Below, piece by piece: positions 9,587 to 18,700 of a stretch of DNA of 64,000 nucleotides; position 1 is the first letter of the stretch; each line of letters begins with the position of its first letter. Source of the DNA: a virus; IMG/VR virus record IMGVR_UViG_3300045110_000102, positions 16,645 to 80,644 of that record. One strand, 5' to 3'. Both the position numbers and the translations under genes were made by a program. Below the pieces are notes generated by a model. That model searched no databases, was not told where the DNA came from, and was given only the letters and a program-made list of their open reading frames with translations.

Positions 9587-10072
9587 ATGGCTACCGATAG
9601 ATTCCCACAGCGCAACGCGACGATGCCGATGAGCGAAGAGCGCATCAGAGCCGCGCGCGCCAAGCTCGATCCCGGTCATGCATCACCGGCGAACTACCCG
9701 GCATCTGACGGCAAAGGATCGCGCCGCGAGATACGCAAGGGCGAGTGGCTCGATGATCGCGTGATCACACCGAACGCACGCCCGACACCGTCGCCGCACA
9801 ATCCTCCGCCGCTGCCAGACAAGCGAGAGCTTCCGGCGTCGTACGATCCGGCGATGGTGTACAACGTCAAGTTCGGCTCGCCTTGTCAGTATGTCGGGCG
9901 CATTCTCAATCCCGGTCGCGCGTACAAGATGACCGGCAATGTCTGCGCCGATCCGAACGTGCAGCCGAAGATCATCGACGCAGTGCTGATCGGGCCGACA
10001 CCAGCGCCGCCCGATGTCGGACCGACCACGACGAAGAGCGTCGCGCCAACCACGGCAAAGAAGAAGGCCTGA
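9587..10072 (+). CDS. Hypothetical fibre-associated protein
   Basis: A 161-aa protein with GGGAGA before ATG. The first 85 residues are Pro/Arg-rich and probably disordered. A short folded region (about 86-135, YDPAMVYNVKFGSPCQYVGR) follows, then a Pro/Thr/Lys tail. It sits between two fibre genes and may join or decorate them. No family recognised. Confidence 0.6.
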   Translation: MATDRFPQRNATMPMSEERIRAARAKLDPGHASPANYPASDGKGSRREIRKGEWLDDRVITPNARPTPSPHNPPPLPDKRELPASYDPAMVYNVKFGSPCQYVGRILNPGRAYKMTGNVCADPNVQPKIIDAVLIGPTPAPPDVGPTTTKSVAPTTAKKKA

Positions 10073-10075
10073 CCG

Positions 10076-11911
10076 ATGGCACTGAAGCGGCTCGATGAAG
10101 AGTTCGAACTGAAGCCCGGCACGCAGTTGCTTCCGTACATGAAGCGATTGCTGCCGTCGCTTGAGGCTCGCTTCCAAGACTTGGAAGAAGTGGACCGCAT
10201 GCTGACCAAGATCGGCGAGGACATTCGTGCGGCGGCATTGCTGCGCATGAATGACATCCTGATCCCGGCAACCGAAGACATCCTCGCGGTCACCAAGCTC
10301 GGCTTCCTGCTCGCTCCGATCTCGACACCGTACACGCTCGTGCTCGGCTACATGGCGATGTACGTTGACGAAGGCGTGCAGCGCGACACGTTCACGCCGT
10401 CGCCTTATCTGATCATCGAGCACGTCGATGCGCCAGACGATTACGCCATCGCGCGGCTGGTCAACTACGATCAGAAGACCGGCATTCTTGAAGTGAACAT
10501 CACGGCGATCCACGGCTCGCCCGGTCCGCATCCCTACATGGTGTCATCGACGCCGGGCATGGCGGATTCAGCGAAGCTCTACCACGACGCCATCACGCCG
10601 ATGCACGAAGTGGTGGTGTCTGACCACGAGGAGGTGGTCTTCCTGCACGCCGAGATCATGGCCGCAGCGCAAGCGCTGGCGGAGTCTGGTCTCGATGCTT
10701 ACGCGTTCATTCGACGCGACGGCACCGTGCCGTTCGAGGCGCTGCAGGTTGGTCTCGCGCCGCCGTCGAACGCGAACGACAACTACATTCCGACCAGCGG
10801 ATGGGTGCGCTCGCGCATCGTCGAGTACGTCAACACGGCGGTGAAGAAGACCGGCGATGTGATGACCGGTCCGCTCACGATCCCGGCGTATCCGACGCAA
10901 GACGCGCACGCTGCCAGCAAGAAGTATGTCGATGATGCGTTCGGTGCTGGCGGCACGATGCGCGGCGACCTGACGATCAACGACAGCTATCCTTCGCTGC
11001 TGATGAAGCCGACAGGCCCGCAGCAGGATCGATTGCTCGAAGGTCTCAACTATGACGGCGCGCGCCGGTGGGTGATGGCGCTCGGCGATGGCTCTGACGA
11101 CTTCGCGCTGTATCGCTACGGCGACGCGGGCAACTATCTCGGCACCGGGCTGCACATCCGGCGCAGCGATGGCGGCGTGACGCTCGGGCCGATCTCCACC
11201 GGCTATCTCTCGAACGTCGGCGGCATGAACATCGACGGCGATCTTTATCTCCATCGCGGCACCAGCGGCACCGGCGTGGTCTTCCTCAATCACACCGGCA
11301 GCGCGTATCACTATTGGGACGGCGCGACGCACACCTTCACCGGTGGCGGCGGCGCGTTCCACGGTGGCATGAACGTGCATCACCTGAACTGCTACAGCAT
11401 CAGCACGCAGGGACACTGGACGACGACGTGGGGAATGACGTCGCACGGGCCGATAGACATCAACGGCGCGCTGACCATCCGTGGCGACATGGTCTTGGAG
11501 AGTCCGAACGCGAACTACATTCGGTTCTGGGATGGCACATGGGGCAACATGTACATCCACCACAACGACGACAACATCGGCTTCCTCGGTCACGACGGCG
11601 GTTGGCGCGCGTACGTCAACAACTCCTCGCAGATGTGGCTCGGCGCGTACGGATGGATTCACGACTACGTCAACAACACCGCGAGCCATCATGCGTGGAC
11701 GGCAGCGAACCATCGCTACAATGAAGTGGTCTACAGGATTCGCTTCGCGCATCTCGGCGACGTGCAGCACTACTACAACCAATTGCAGGAGCCGTGGGGC
11801 GCAGGCGTGATCACCGGCATCACCGGTTGCTACTCGTCCTACTACGTGATCGGTCGCTATCGGCAATGCCACATGATGATCGCGGGCGGCTGGTACGCTG
11901 CAAGCTACTGA
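10076..11911 (+). CDS. Tail fibre, likely receptor-binding
   Basis: A 611-aa protein. After a helical N-terminal domain (1-180), residues about 255-290 carry KKTGDVMTGPLTIPAYPT and DAHAASKKYVDD, a collar repeat common in phage fibres. A GTMRGDLTIN repeat and glycine- and histidine-rich shaft repeats follow. The aromatic C-terminal tip (last about 60 residues, with ITGCYSSYYVIGRYRQCHMM) is probably the receptor-binding head. It starts four bases after the preceding gene. Confidence 0.85.
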   Translation: MALKRLDEEFELKPGTQLLPYMKRLLPSLEARFQDLEEVDRMLTKIGEDIRAAALLRMNDILIPATEDILAVTKLGFLLAPISTPYTLVLGYMAMYVDEGVQRDTFTPSPYLIIEHVDAPDDYAIARLVNYDQKTGILEVNITAIHGSPGPHPYMVSSTPGMADSAKLYHDAITPMHEVVVSDHEEVVFLHAEIMAAAQALAESGLDAYAFIRRDGTVPFEALQVGLAPPSNANDNYIPTSGWVRSRIVEYVNTAVKKTGDVMTGPLTIPAYPTQDAHAASKKYVDDAFGAGGTMRGDLTINDSYPSLLMKPTGPQQDRLLEGLNYDGARRWVMALGDGSDDFALYRYGDAGNYLGTGLHIRRSDGGVTLGPISTGYLSNVGGMNIDGDLYLHRGTSGTGVVFLNHTGSAYHYWDGATHTFTGGGGAFHGGMNVHHLNCYSISTQGHWTTTWGMTSHGPIDINGALTIRGDMVLESPNANYIRFWDGTWGNMYIHHNDDNIGFLGHDGGWRAYVNNSSQMWLGAYGWIHDYVNNTASHHAWTAANHRYNEVVYRIRFAHLGDVQHYYNQLQEPWGAGVITGITGCYSSYYVIGRYRQCHMMIAGGWYAASY

Positions 11912-11920
11912 GGATTAACG

Positions 11921-12358
11921 ATGCTGGAATATATCGATCACGGCGACTGGGTTGCCTACAGGCCGGAGAAACACTGGCTGTTTGATCACAATCCGAGAGT
12001 GATGTTCTGCAAGCGCGTGTCCGATGGCGTTGATTGGTACGACTATCGCAGAGAGGTCGGCATCGCGACGTCAGTGTCGCTGAAGATGACGCTGAAGCAG
12101 TTCGAGGGTCGCTGGCAGGTGATGACCACGAACCGCGAAGGCGAGATGATCTGGCCGGAGAACACCAAGCTGATCGAGTTCGATTACGACGGCGAAGATC
12201 ACGAGCGACTGTGGCGCAAGTTCTTCGATCTGAAGACGCGCGAATTCACCGATCCCGAGCCAATGTCGGAGCGACCGTTCGTCGAAGCGCTCGCGAAGGA
12301 GCTTGGCGTCGATCAGGACAAGCTCATCAAATTCTTGGAAGGGAGCCGACATGGCTGA
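11921..12358 (+). CDS. Hypothetical protein, possible fibre assembly factor
   Basis: A 145-aa protein directly after the fibre gene, where fibre chaperones often lie. The C-terminal 40 residues (PFVEALAKELGVDQDKLIKFL) are helical. The rest alternates strands with many Trp and Tyr. I do not recognise a known chaperone family. It overlaps the next start by 8 bases. Confidence 0.6.
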   Translation: MLEYIDHGDWVAYRPEKHWLFDHNPRVMFCKRVSDGVDWYDYRREVGIATSVSLKMTLKQFEGRWQVMTTNREGEMIWPENTKLIEFDYDGEDHERLWRKFFDLKTREFTDPEPMSERPFVEALAKELGVDQDKLIKFLEGSRHG

Positions 12359-12644
12359 CATAGCTTTCTTTGAAGGGCGACAGACAAATCAGATTCCTGT
12401 CGCGCACGAGGTCTGGCCAAAGTCACCGCTGACGATGACGGCGATGACGATGGAGTGCAATCCTGTTGGGCAGGTGGTGGTGACGCCTATTGTGCAGGAT
12501 CAGAACGTCGGCGACTACGTACGCGAGATTCGCATCTTCTCACTGGCATCGGCTGGTGTTGAGCCGAGGCTGTTGCTTGCAGTCAAGATGCACGGACTCA
12601 CCGTCAAGCAGCTAGAGATCATCACGCCACCAAGCACGATGTAG
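12351..12644 (+). CDS. Hypothetical protein, 97 aa
   Basis: ATG at 12351 overlaps the end of the upstream gene and has GGGAG close upstream. The product is a small beta-rich protein with no recognised motif. It separates the fibre genes from the sheath gene and may be a small baseplate or fibre part. Confidence 0.55.
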   Translation: MADIAFFEGRQTNQIPVAHEVWPKSPLTMTAMTMECNPVGQVVVTPIVQDQNVGDYVREIRIFSLASAGVEPRLLLAVKMHGLTVKQLEIITPPSTM

Positions 12645-12675
12645 ATTCCCCCCGCTCACAAATAAGGAGACGACA

Positions 12676-14445
12676 ATGGGCGATCCGGTATTTGGTATTA
12701 GCATTCGCAAAGTCGATGAAGGCGCGCGGCCCGTACTTGCCGCCGACCTTTCCACCATCGGACTCATCGGTCCCTCACCGCTGGCCGATCAGGTTATCTA
12801 TCCGCTCGACACTCCGGTGTTCCTGAACTCGAACGATCACAACAAGACGAAGAAGCTCGGCTACTCCGGCTACCTCGCCGACGCTGTGCGCGCGATCAAC
12901 GATCAGCTTGGCGAGACGCAGTTCGCTGGCCGCATCGTTGTGATCCGCACTGCGCAGGGCACCGACCCTGATCCCGCACTGGCGCTGCAGCAGACCATCA
13001 GCAACATCGCTGGCGACTCGCTGCAGGGCACCGGCATGTGGGCGTTCCTCAAGTCTGCAGCGAAGCTCGGCTTCACGCCGCGCATCCTGCTTGCGCCCGG
13101 CTACACCTCGCAGATGGCGAACGGCATCGGCAGGATCGAGCGCACCGCGCCCGGCCAGAACTACGTGATGGATCATCTCTATCCCATCGAGTTCGAGGGC
13201 GGCGGCATCAACGTGGTGCCCGCGACCGGCCACGCCATCGGCATGAGCAACGGCACGCTCGGCCCGGTGGTGCTCGAACTGCCCGGCGCTTGGTACGACA
13301 GCCCGCCGACGGTGGTCGTTCCTCCGCCCGGCTACACCTGCACGGCTGCGGCCATCGGGACCGGTGGTCTCGGCTATACGGTCGGCGAGCAACTGATGAT
13401 GCCTGACAACGTCATCCTCAACGTTGACTCGATTGATGACGTCGGCGGCAACGGCGCGATCCTCACAGCGAGCGTCGTCAATGCTGGCTTCATCGTCGGC
13501 ACCACCGCGCCGCCGACGGTGCCGGTCGAGCCGCTGTCATCGACTGGTGCTGGCACCGGCGCGACCTTCACCGAGACGTGGGACGTGAGCGGCGAGCTTG
13601 CAGCGTACGAAGCCGAGGTGATGGCGGGTGCGAATCCGATCGTCGCCAGCGCGACGCCGATCTGCAATCAGTTGCTCGGTCACATGATCGTCGAGAGCGC
13701 AGGCTCTTCGATGCAGAACGACTTCGACTGGCGTGAGACGATGCAGAGCCATCGCCTGATCGCACTGTCGGGCGGCTGTCGTGTGATGGACCCGATCACG
13801 TCGTACATCGTGATCCGTCCGCTCGCGCCGCGTATGGCTGGCATCATGATCCGTCGCGATCACGAGACCGGCGCGCCGTTCCACTCTGCGGCGAACCAAG
13901 CGGTGCAGGGCATCGTCAGCCCGAACCGCGACATCGGATTCAATCTGACCGACAGCGCGAACGAAGCGCAGGAGTTGCTCGGAGCGAACATCGGTGTGCT
14001 GGTGCGTGGCGAGATCGGCGACGACTTCGCAATCGCGTCGGGCGGCTTCGTGCTGATCTCGACCGACAACGTCGGCGAAGACCCGATTTGGCAAATGTAT
14101 AATGTCATGAGAGGACGCGATTACATTCACCTCGGGATGCTCAAGACGCTGCGCTTCTATCTCGGTCGCTACAACATCATCGGTCACACGGTGCAGGCGA
14201 TCCTGAACACCATGCAGTTCTTCCTGCGCGACCTGCATGCCGATCAGCACATCCTCGGCTACAAGGTGAACTTCCGCACCGAGGGCAACTCGCCGGAGCA
14301 GATCAGGCTCGGCCATCTCACCGTCGGCTTCAAGGCAGAAGAGCCGCCGGTCCTCAAGCATCTCACCATCGAGTCTTCGCGCTATCGCGAAGCCATCGAC
14401 GAGATGGTCGCCGATCTCGCAACGCAGTTGAATCTCGCTGCGTAA
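12676..14445 (+). CDS. Tail sheath protein (FI-like) with an inserted domain
   Basis: A 589-aa protein. The start MGDPVFGISIRKVDEGARPV, the region FAGRIVVIRTAQG, and the C-terminal WQMYNVMRGRDYIHLGMLKTL plus the final strand exchange region are typical of contractile sheaths of the P2 FI kind. Residues about 205-300 hold an insertion with GYTCTAAAIGTGGLGYTVGEQL and an ILTASVVNAG repeat, a decoration-type beta module seen in several phage structural proteins. The tube gene follows. Confidence 0.9.
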   Translation: MGDPVFGISIRKVDEGARPVLAADLSTIGLIGPSPLADQVIYPLDTPVFLNSNDHNKTKKLGYSGYLADAVRAINDQLGETQFAGRIVVIRTAQGTDPDPALALQQTISNIAGDSLQGTGMWAFLKSAAKLGFTPRILLAPGYTSQMANGIGRIERTAPGQNYVMDHLYPIEFEGGGINVVPATGHAIGMSNGTLGPVVLELPGAWYDSPPTVVVPPPGYTCTAAAIGTGGLGYTVGEQLMMPDNVILNVDSIDDVGGNGAILTASVVNAGFIVGTTAPPTVPVEPLSSTGAGTGATFTETWDVSGELAAYEAEVMAGANPIVASATPICNQLLGHMIVESAGSSMQNDFDWRETMQSHRLIALSGGCRVMDPITSYIVIRPLAPRMAGIMIRRDHETGAPFHSAANQAVQGIVSPNRDIGFNLTDSANEAQELLGANIGVLVRGEIGDDFAIASGGFVLISTDNVGEDPIWQMYNVMRGRDYIHLGMLKTLRFYLGRYNIIGHTVQAILNTMQFFLRDLHADQHILGYKVNFRTEGNSPEQIRLGHLTVGFKAEEPPVLKHLTIESSRYREAIDEMVADLATQLNLAA

Positions 14446-14541
14446 TATTCTCACCCGTTCGGGCAGCACGAACTGACGTGCTTAAAACTGTAGGGACGAC
14501 TGCAAGCGTCCGCCCGAACACTTCTTGAAAGGAATGATTCA
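14446..14541 (+). other. Sheath-tube intergenic inverted repeat
   Basis: A 96-base gap between two abundantly expressed structural genes. It contains an 8-bp inverted repeat, GTTCGGGC at 14457-14464 and GCCCGAAC at 14512-14519, enclosing a smaller GACG/CGTC repeat. No T-run follows, so it is not a clear intrinsic terminator. It could tune the sheath-to-tube ratio by RNA processing. GAAAGGA just before 14542 is the tube ribosome site. Confidence 0.4.
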
Positions 14542-15126
14542 ATGGCAAACCTCGGCACTATCTACGTGATGGAGTCCGCGAACCTGATCGTCGGCGACCG
14601 TGGCAACAACGGCTCGGCGGCGGGTATCTCGACGCATCTCGTGCTGCAAGAGTTGAAGCTCCCGATGCTGGAGGAGAACAACGTTGACCACGCACCCGGC
14701 GGCGCGCCGGTGGCAATCGAGATTCCCACGCACATCAACAAGCTCGAAGCGACGTTCAACCTCGCTGGCTGGGACCCGATGATCATGGGCAAGATCGGGC
14801 GAGAGGGATACGAGCATCACGTCTTCACCGCGTACGGACTGATCAGGGATCGTCGTACCTCGACGGCGCTGCAGGCCATCGCGGTGATGCAGGGTCGGCT
14901 CGGTCGCGTCAATCCGACCGCGTTCTCGAAGGGCAACCTGATGGCGCACGAGTACTCGATCAAGACCATCGTGCACTATGAACTGTGGATGCAGATGTCG
15001 GCGGAGGACAAGGACCCGACCGAGATTTACTGGTGGGACTTCTTCACCTCGCGTCTGCGCAGTGGTCGCGAAGAACTCACCGACCGCATGGTCAACGTGC
15101 TCGCGATCCCGGCGAACCCGGTCTAA
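14542..15126 (+). CDS. Major tail tube protein (FII-like)
   Basis: A 194-aa protein. The order VMESANLIVGDRG, LVLQELKLPMLEE, HAPGGAPVAIEIPTHINKLE and FNLAGWDP matches the P2 FII tube family. It forms the inner tube that is driven through the envelope when the sheath contracts. It follows the sheath gene, as in P2-like tails, and is separated from it by a repeat-containing gap. Confidence 0.9.
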   Translation: MANLGTIYVMESANLIVGDRGNNGSAAGISTHLVLQELKLPMLEENNVDHAPGGAPVAIEIPTHINKLEATFNLAGWDPMIMGKIGREGYEHHVFTAYGLIRDRRTSTALQAIAVMQGRLGRVNPTAFSKGNLMAHEYSIKTIVHYELWMQMSAEDKDPTEIYWWDFFTSRLRSGREELTDRMVNVLAIPANPV

Positions 15127-15129
15127 GCG

Positions 15130-15297
15130 ATGGCGATGACAGTCGCGCAATTGATTGCCGAGCTTCAGAAGATGGAGGTCGGCAAGCGCGTCGTCGTCGC
15201 AGATCGCGACGGCGCGGGCGGTCACGAGGACATCGAGTTCATCGACAAGCGAGTCGATAGGGGCGAAGACGTCGTCGCGATCTGGTTTCACCATTAA
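15130..15297 (+). CDS. Small hypothetical protein, 55 aa
   Basis: ATG at 15130 (a second at 15136) three bases after the tube stop, ending TAA at 15295. It begins MAMTVAQLIAELQKMEVGKR and continues with VVVADRDG. The helix-then-strand layout (LIAEL then V-x-V) is common in tiny phage proteins of unknown role. It is encoded between tube and tail chaperone genes and reads in the same direction with no gap, so it looks genuine. Confidence 0.6.
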   Translation: MAMTVAQLIAELQKMEVGKRVVVADRDGAGGHEDIEFIDKRVDRGEDVVAIWFHH

Positions 15298-15308
15298 CGG
15301 GAGCGGCA

Positions 15309-15764
15309 GTGATCACGCACAATAAGATGGGCGGTCGCACCGTCGAGCTATTCATTCCGTTCGAGCACGGCGGCAAGAAGATCGAGAAGATCACCTTCTC
15401 GCCGCTGCTGCTCGGGCACGTGCTGCGCTGGAATGAAGGCGCGTGGAAAACCATGATCGGCTTGCTGGTCGAGCTTGCCGACGTGGACGAGACAGTCGTT
15501 CGCGGTTTGCGCTATCCGGACGCCGACCGGATCATGGAGACGTTCCTCGGCATGCTGACGCCGGAGATACGCGACGACATCGGCAACAACCGCATCCCGA
15601 CTCCGTTCAACGCCGACGAAGATGTCGAGGCTGCGATGCGAGCGGTCGCGGCAGGACAGACGGCGAATGGCGGCGACGATGGTCAGGGGCTCGACCCATC
15701 CCTGATGCGTGGCCCGGGCGTGCCGCTGCCGGAAGCTGGATTCGATCTGAGCGAAGAACCCTGA
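15309..15764 (+). CDS. Tail assembly chaperone (gpE / Mu gp41-like)
   Basis: A 151-aa protein with GTG start and GGGAG upstream (ATG at 15327 is an alternative). Residues 8-75 (RTVELFIPFEHGGKKIEKIT, then HVLRWNEGAW) resemble the tail assembly chaperones that precede tape-measure genes. The C-terminal third is acidic and Gly-rich. No second overlapping frame long enough for a frameshift extension lies before the tape measure, unlike P2 E/E'. Confidence 0.75.
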   Translation: MITHNKMGGRTVELFIPFEHGGKKIEKITFSPLLLGHVLRWNEGAWKTMIGLLVELADVDETVVRGLRYPDADRIMETFLGMLTPEIRDDIGNNRIPTPFNADEDVEAAMRAVAAGQTANGGDDGQGLDPSLMRGPGVPLPEAGFDLSEEP

Positions 15765-15777
15765 AAGGGTTTGAACG

Positions 15778-18700
15778 ATGGGCGCTAACGACCAAGAGAC
15801 AACGGTCCGCATCACCGCCGAGGACAACACCAGCAAAGCGGTGACGTCTATCGGCGCGCGGTTCTATGCCCTGCACAAGGAAGCGCAGGCGATGTTCCGT
15901 GGCTACGCTGACGGCGCGCTGGTCAGCACCAAGTCCATCGAGATGTTCGCGAAGAAGAACAAGACCACCTTCGATGAAGCCTTCCAGCAGATGCAGAAGC
16001 TGCACGACGCCGAGAACAAAGCGTTCAAGGCGCGGCAGGACGCTGCCGCCAACACGGACAAGGACAACACGAAGCAGGCGGCTGGCGCGAAGGGTGTCGC
16101 CAAAGAACTGGCGGGGATGGCCGCGCGCTATCTGTCGGTCGCCGCTGCCGTCGATATCGTGCGGCGTTCGTTCCTCGGCTTTGCCGACTTCGACAAGAAG
16201 ATGCGGCTGATCCAGAACGGCACCGACGCGACCAAGGAGCAGATGAAGGAATTCTCCGCTGTCATCAAGCAGGTCTCGGCGGAGACCGGCGCAAGTCTCG
16301 ACGACGTCGCCGAAGGCTTCAAGACATTGCAGGAGACCGCGAACCTCTCGCTCGCCGAGACGCAGAAGATATTGCCGGAGCTTGCGGTGCAGGCCGATGG
16401 CATGGGCGTCAGCGTCACGCAGCTTGGTCGGCTGATGGGCGAGATGATGCGCAACTTCAACATCCCGGCTGCGGATGCCAGCCGCGCGATGGAGATCATC
16501 TCGCACGGCGCGCGCAAGCTCGGGCTCAACGTCGGCGATCTCGGCCCGGCGATCTCTGGTCTCACGTCGTCGATGGCGGAGTGGGGATACACCGGGGCCG
16601 AAGGTGCGGCGCGCATGGTCGCGATGCTCGGCGAAGCGCGCAAGGCGACCGGCGATTCCTCGAAGGCCGCGCAGGTTCTCAGCAACATCTTCGAGAAGCT
16701 CGGCTCGGGACAACTGGCAGAAGCGCTCGGCAAGAATCCGCAGATGCTCTACAAGCAACTGAAGGAGATTCAAGCCGCAGGCGGCGACGTCATGGGCGCG
16801 ATTGTCGCCATGATGGAAAAGGCGACCGATCAGCGCAAGGTGGCTGAAGCCATCGGCGTTCGCGACATCAAGGTCGTGCGCAAGCTGACCGAGTCGTGGG
16901 GCGACATGACCGGCAAGATCACCGAAGCGAAGAACGCGCAAGGTGGTTACGCTGCAGGATTGAACACGCTCAACAGCGCGCAGGGTCGCGTCAATCAGTT
17001 GATGGCGAGCATCGTCGAGTTGATGAACTCGCTCGGCGCACTGCTCGATGCGCTCGGCGCAACCACCGCACTGAAGTTTCTCGCCGATCAGATCATGGCC
17101 GCAGTCAAAGGCATGGAGCGTCTGACCGAGTTGTGGAAGTGGATCACCGGGCAGGAGATCAAGAAGCCCGAATGGATTCCGCAGAGCGGCGCGGAGTTCA
17201 GGCATCGGCTGTGGGGCTCGCGCGAGTATGGCGGCTTCGGCGAATTGAAGCGACCGTGGGATCGCGAGAAGAACGCGCCGGGCATGACGAAGGAAGAGAA
17301 GGCGGCGGAGCAGAAGCGCATCGAGTCGATGTCGCCGCAAGAGAAGGCGCTGTACGAGCAGGGCTTGAAGCGCCAGCGCGAACTGAACCAGCAGATCGAG
17401 ACCACGACCGGCAACATCAAGAAGATGTCGTTCGCGTTGCCGGACACGCCGGGCTTCAAGGTGTGGAAGACCGCGCTCGGTGTCCCGCAAGGCGGCGGCG
17501 CTCCGAGTGCTGGCTATGGTGGCAGCGGCGATGCGTCGGTGCTTCCTGCATCGTACTCGCCGGGCGGCGGTCTCGTGCATCGCGCGAGCTACGGCGGCGG
17601 CGACGGCACGCCAATCGGCAATGCATTCTCGCGCGCGAACGCGATGGGCGCGGGCACACGCAACGTCGTGGACTTCGCTGCGGCGCGCGCGCGTCGCGTG
17701 TCGTATGGCGGCAGCGCGGACGCGCGCACGCTCGATGCTGATTATCATCCCGGCGAAGGCGGTTACCTCGGCGGGCCGGGCGGCGGTGTCGGCCCCGGCT
17801 ACGGTGGGCACGGTGCAGGCGGTCCGGGCATCCCCGGCATGGAGCGCGCTGGTCCCGGCGGCTATGGCTCATCCTATGGCGGCGGCAGTCAACCGCAGAT
17901 GACGGGGCGCGGATCGTCGCTGCCGGGCGCTGGCGGAGAGCGCACGCACGCGAGCCTTCCACCACCGAGCGGACCGCAGTCGCCGACTGAACCGTCTGGT
18001 GCCGTCGATGAGCACGGGCACGCGCACACCGGTGTCGGCGGCTATAACTTCATGGGCAGCGAACGCGCACGGAGGATGGGTTACAACATCCAGCACGGAA
18101 GCCGCGAAGCGCAGATGCCGTTCGCGACTGGCATTCCGAAGGATGCATACGGCGGCAGGCTGTCAACGATCCGCGCGAACAAGTACGCCGGACCGGACAT
18201 GGCGGGCTTCCTGAAAGACCTGCACGAGGCTGGCGCGCCGCTCGATCAATTCGCTGGTGCCTACGTCAACAAGCCACGGCAACACGGCTACGGCAACGCG
18301 CTCGACATCGAGACCGGCTTCGGCAGCGGACCGGACAACAGTCCAAAGCTCCACGCGTGGGCGATGAAGAACCCGGAGCTATTCAAGAAGATTCAAGCGC
18401 AGCGTCATATGCGCAACCTCGATCCGACATCCGGATCGACGGTGAAGGATTGGGGACACTTCGAGTGGACGCCGACCGGCAGAGCGCCAGTGGGCCAGAC
18501 GCAGACCGCGTCCGCCGATGCAGCAAACCCGATGGGTACGCCTGACACTGCGCCAGCGGCGGGCGGAACGGCATCAGGAGACTTCAAAGGGAATCGCGTC
18601 AACCAAGACGTCCTGAAGACGCGCATTCAACAAGCCAACTCCGAATGGATGAAGGACCCCAAGAATCAACAGAAGATTTTCCGAACGCTTCAGGCTGAAG

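Noticed and set aside
10568-11872. 434-codon minus-strand frame
   Set aside because: Antisense to the tail fibre gene, with Val/Arg/Asp/His-rich shadow composition.
15309-15844. Programmed frameshift in the tail chaperone
   Set aside because: No second overlapping frame is available before the tape-measure start at 15778, and I saw no convincing slippery site.
15607-17811. 734-codon minus-strand frame
   Set aside because: Antisense to the tape measure. Long but with shadow composition and no start signals.
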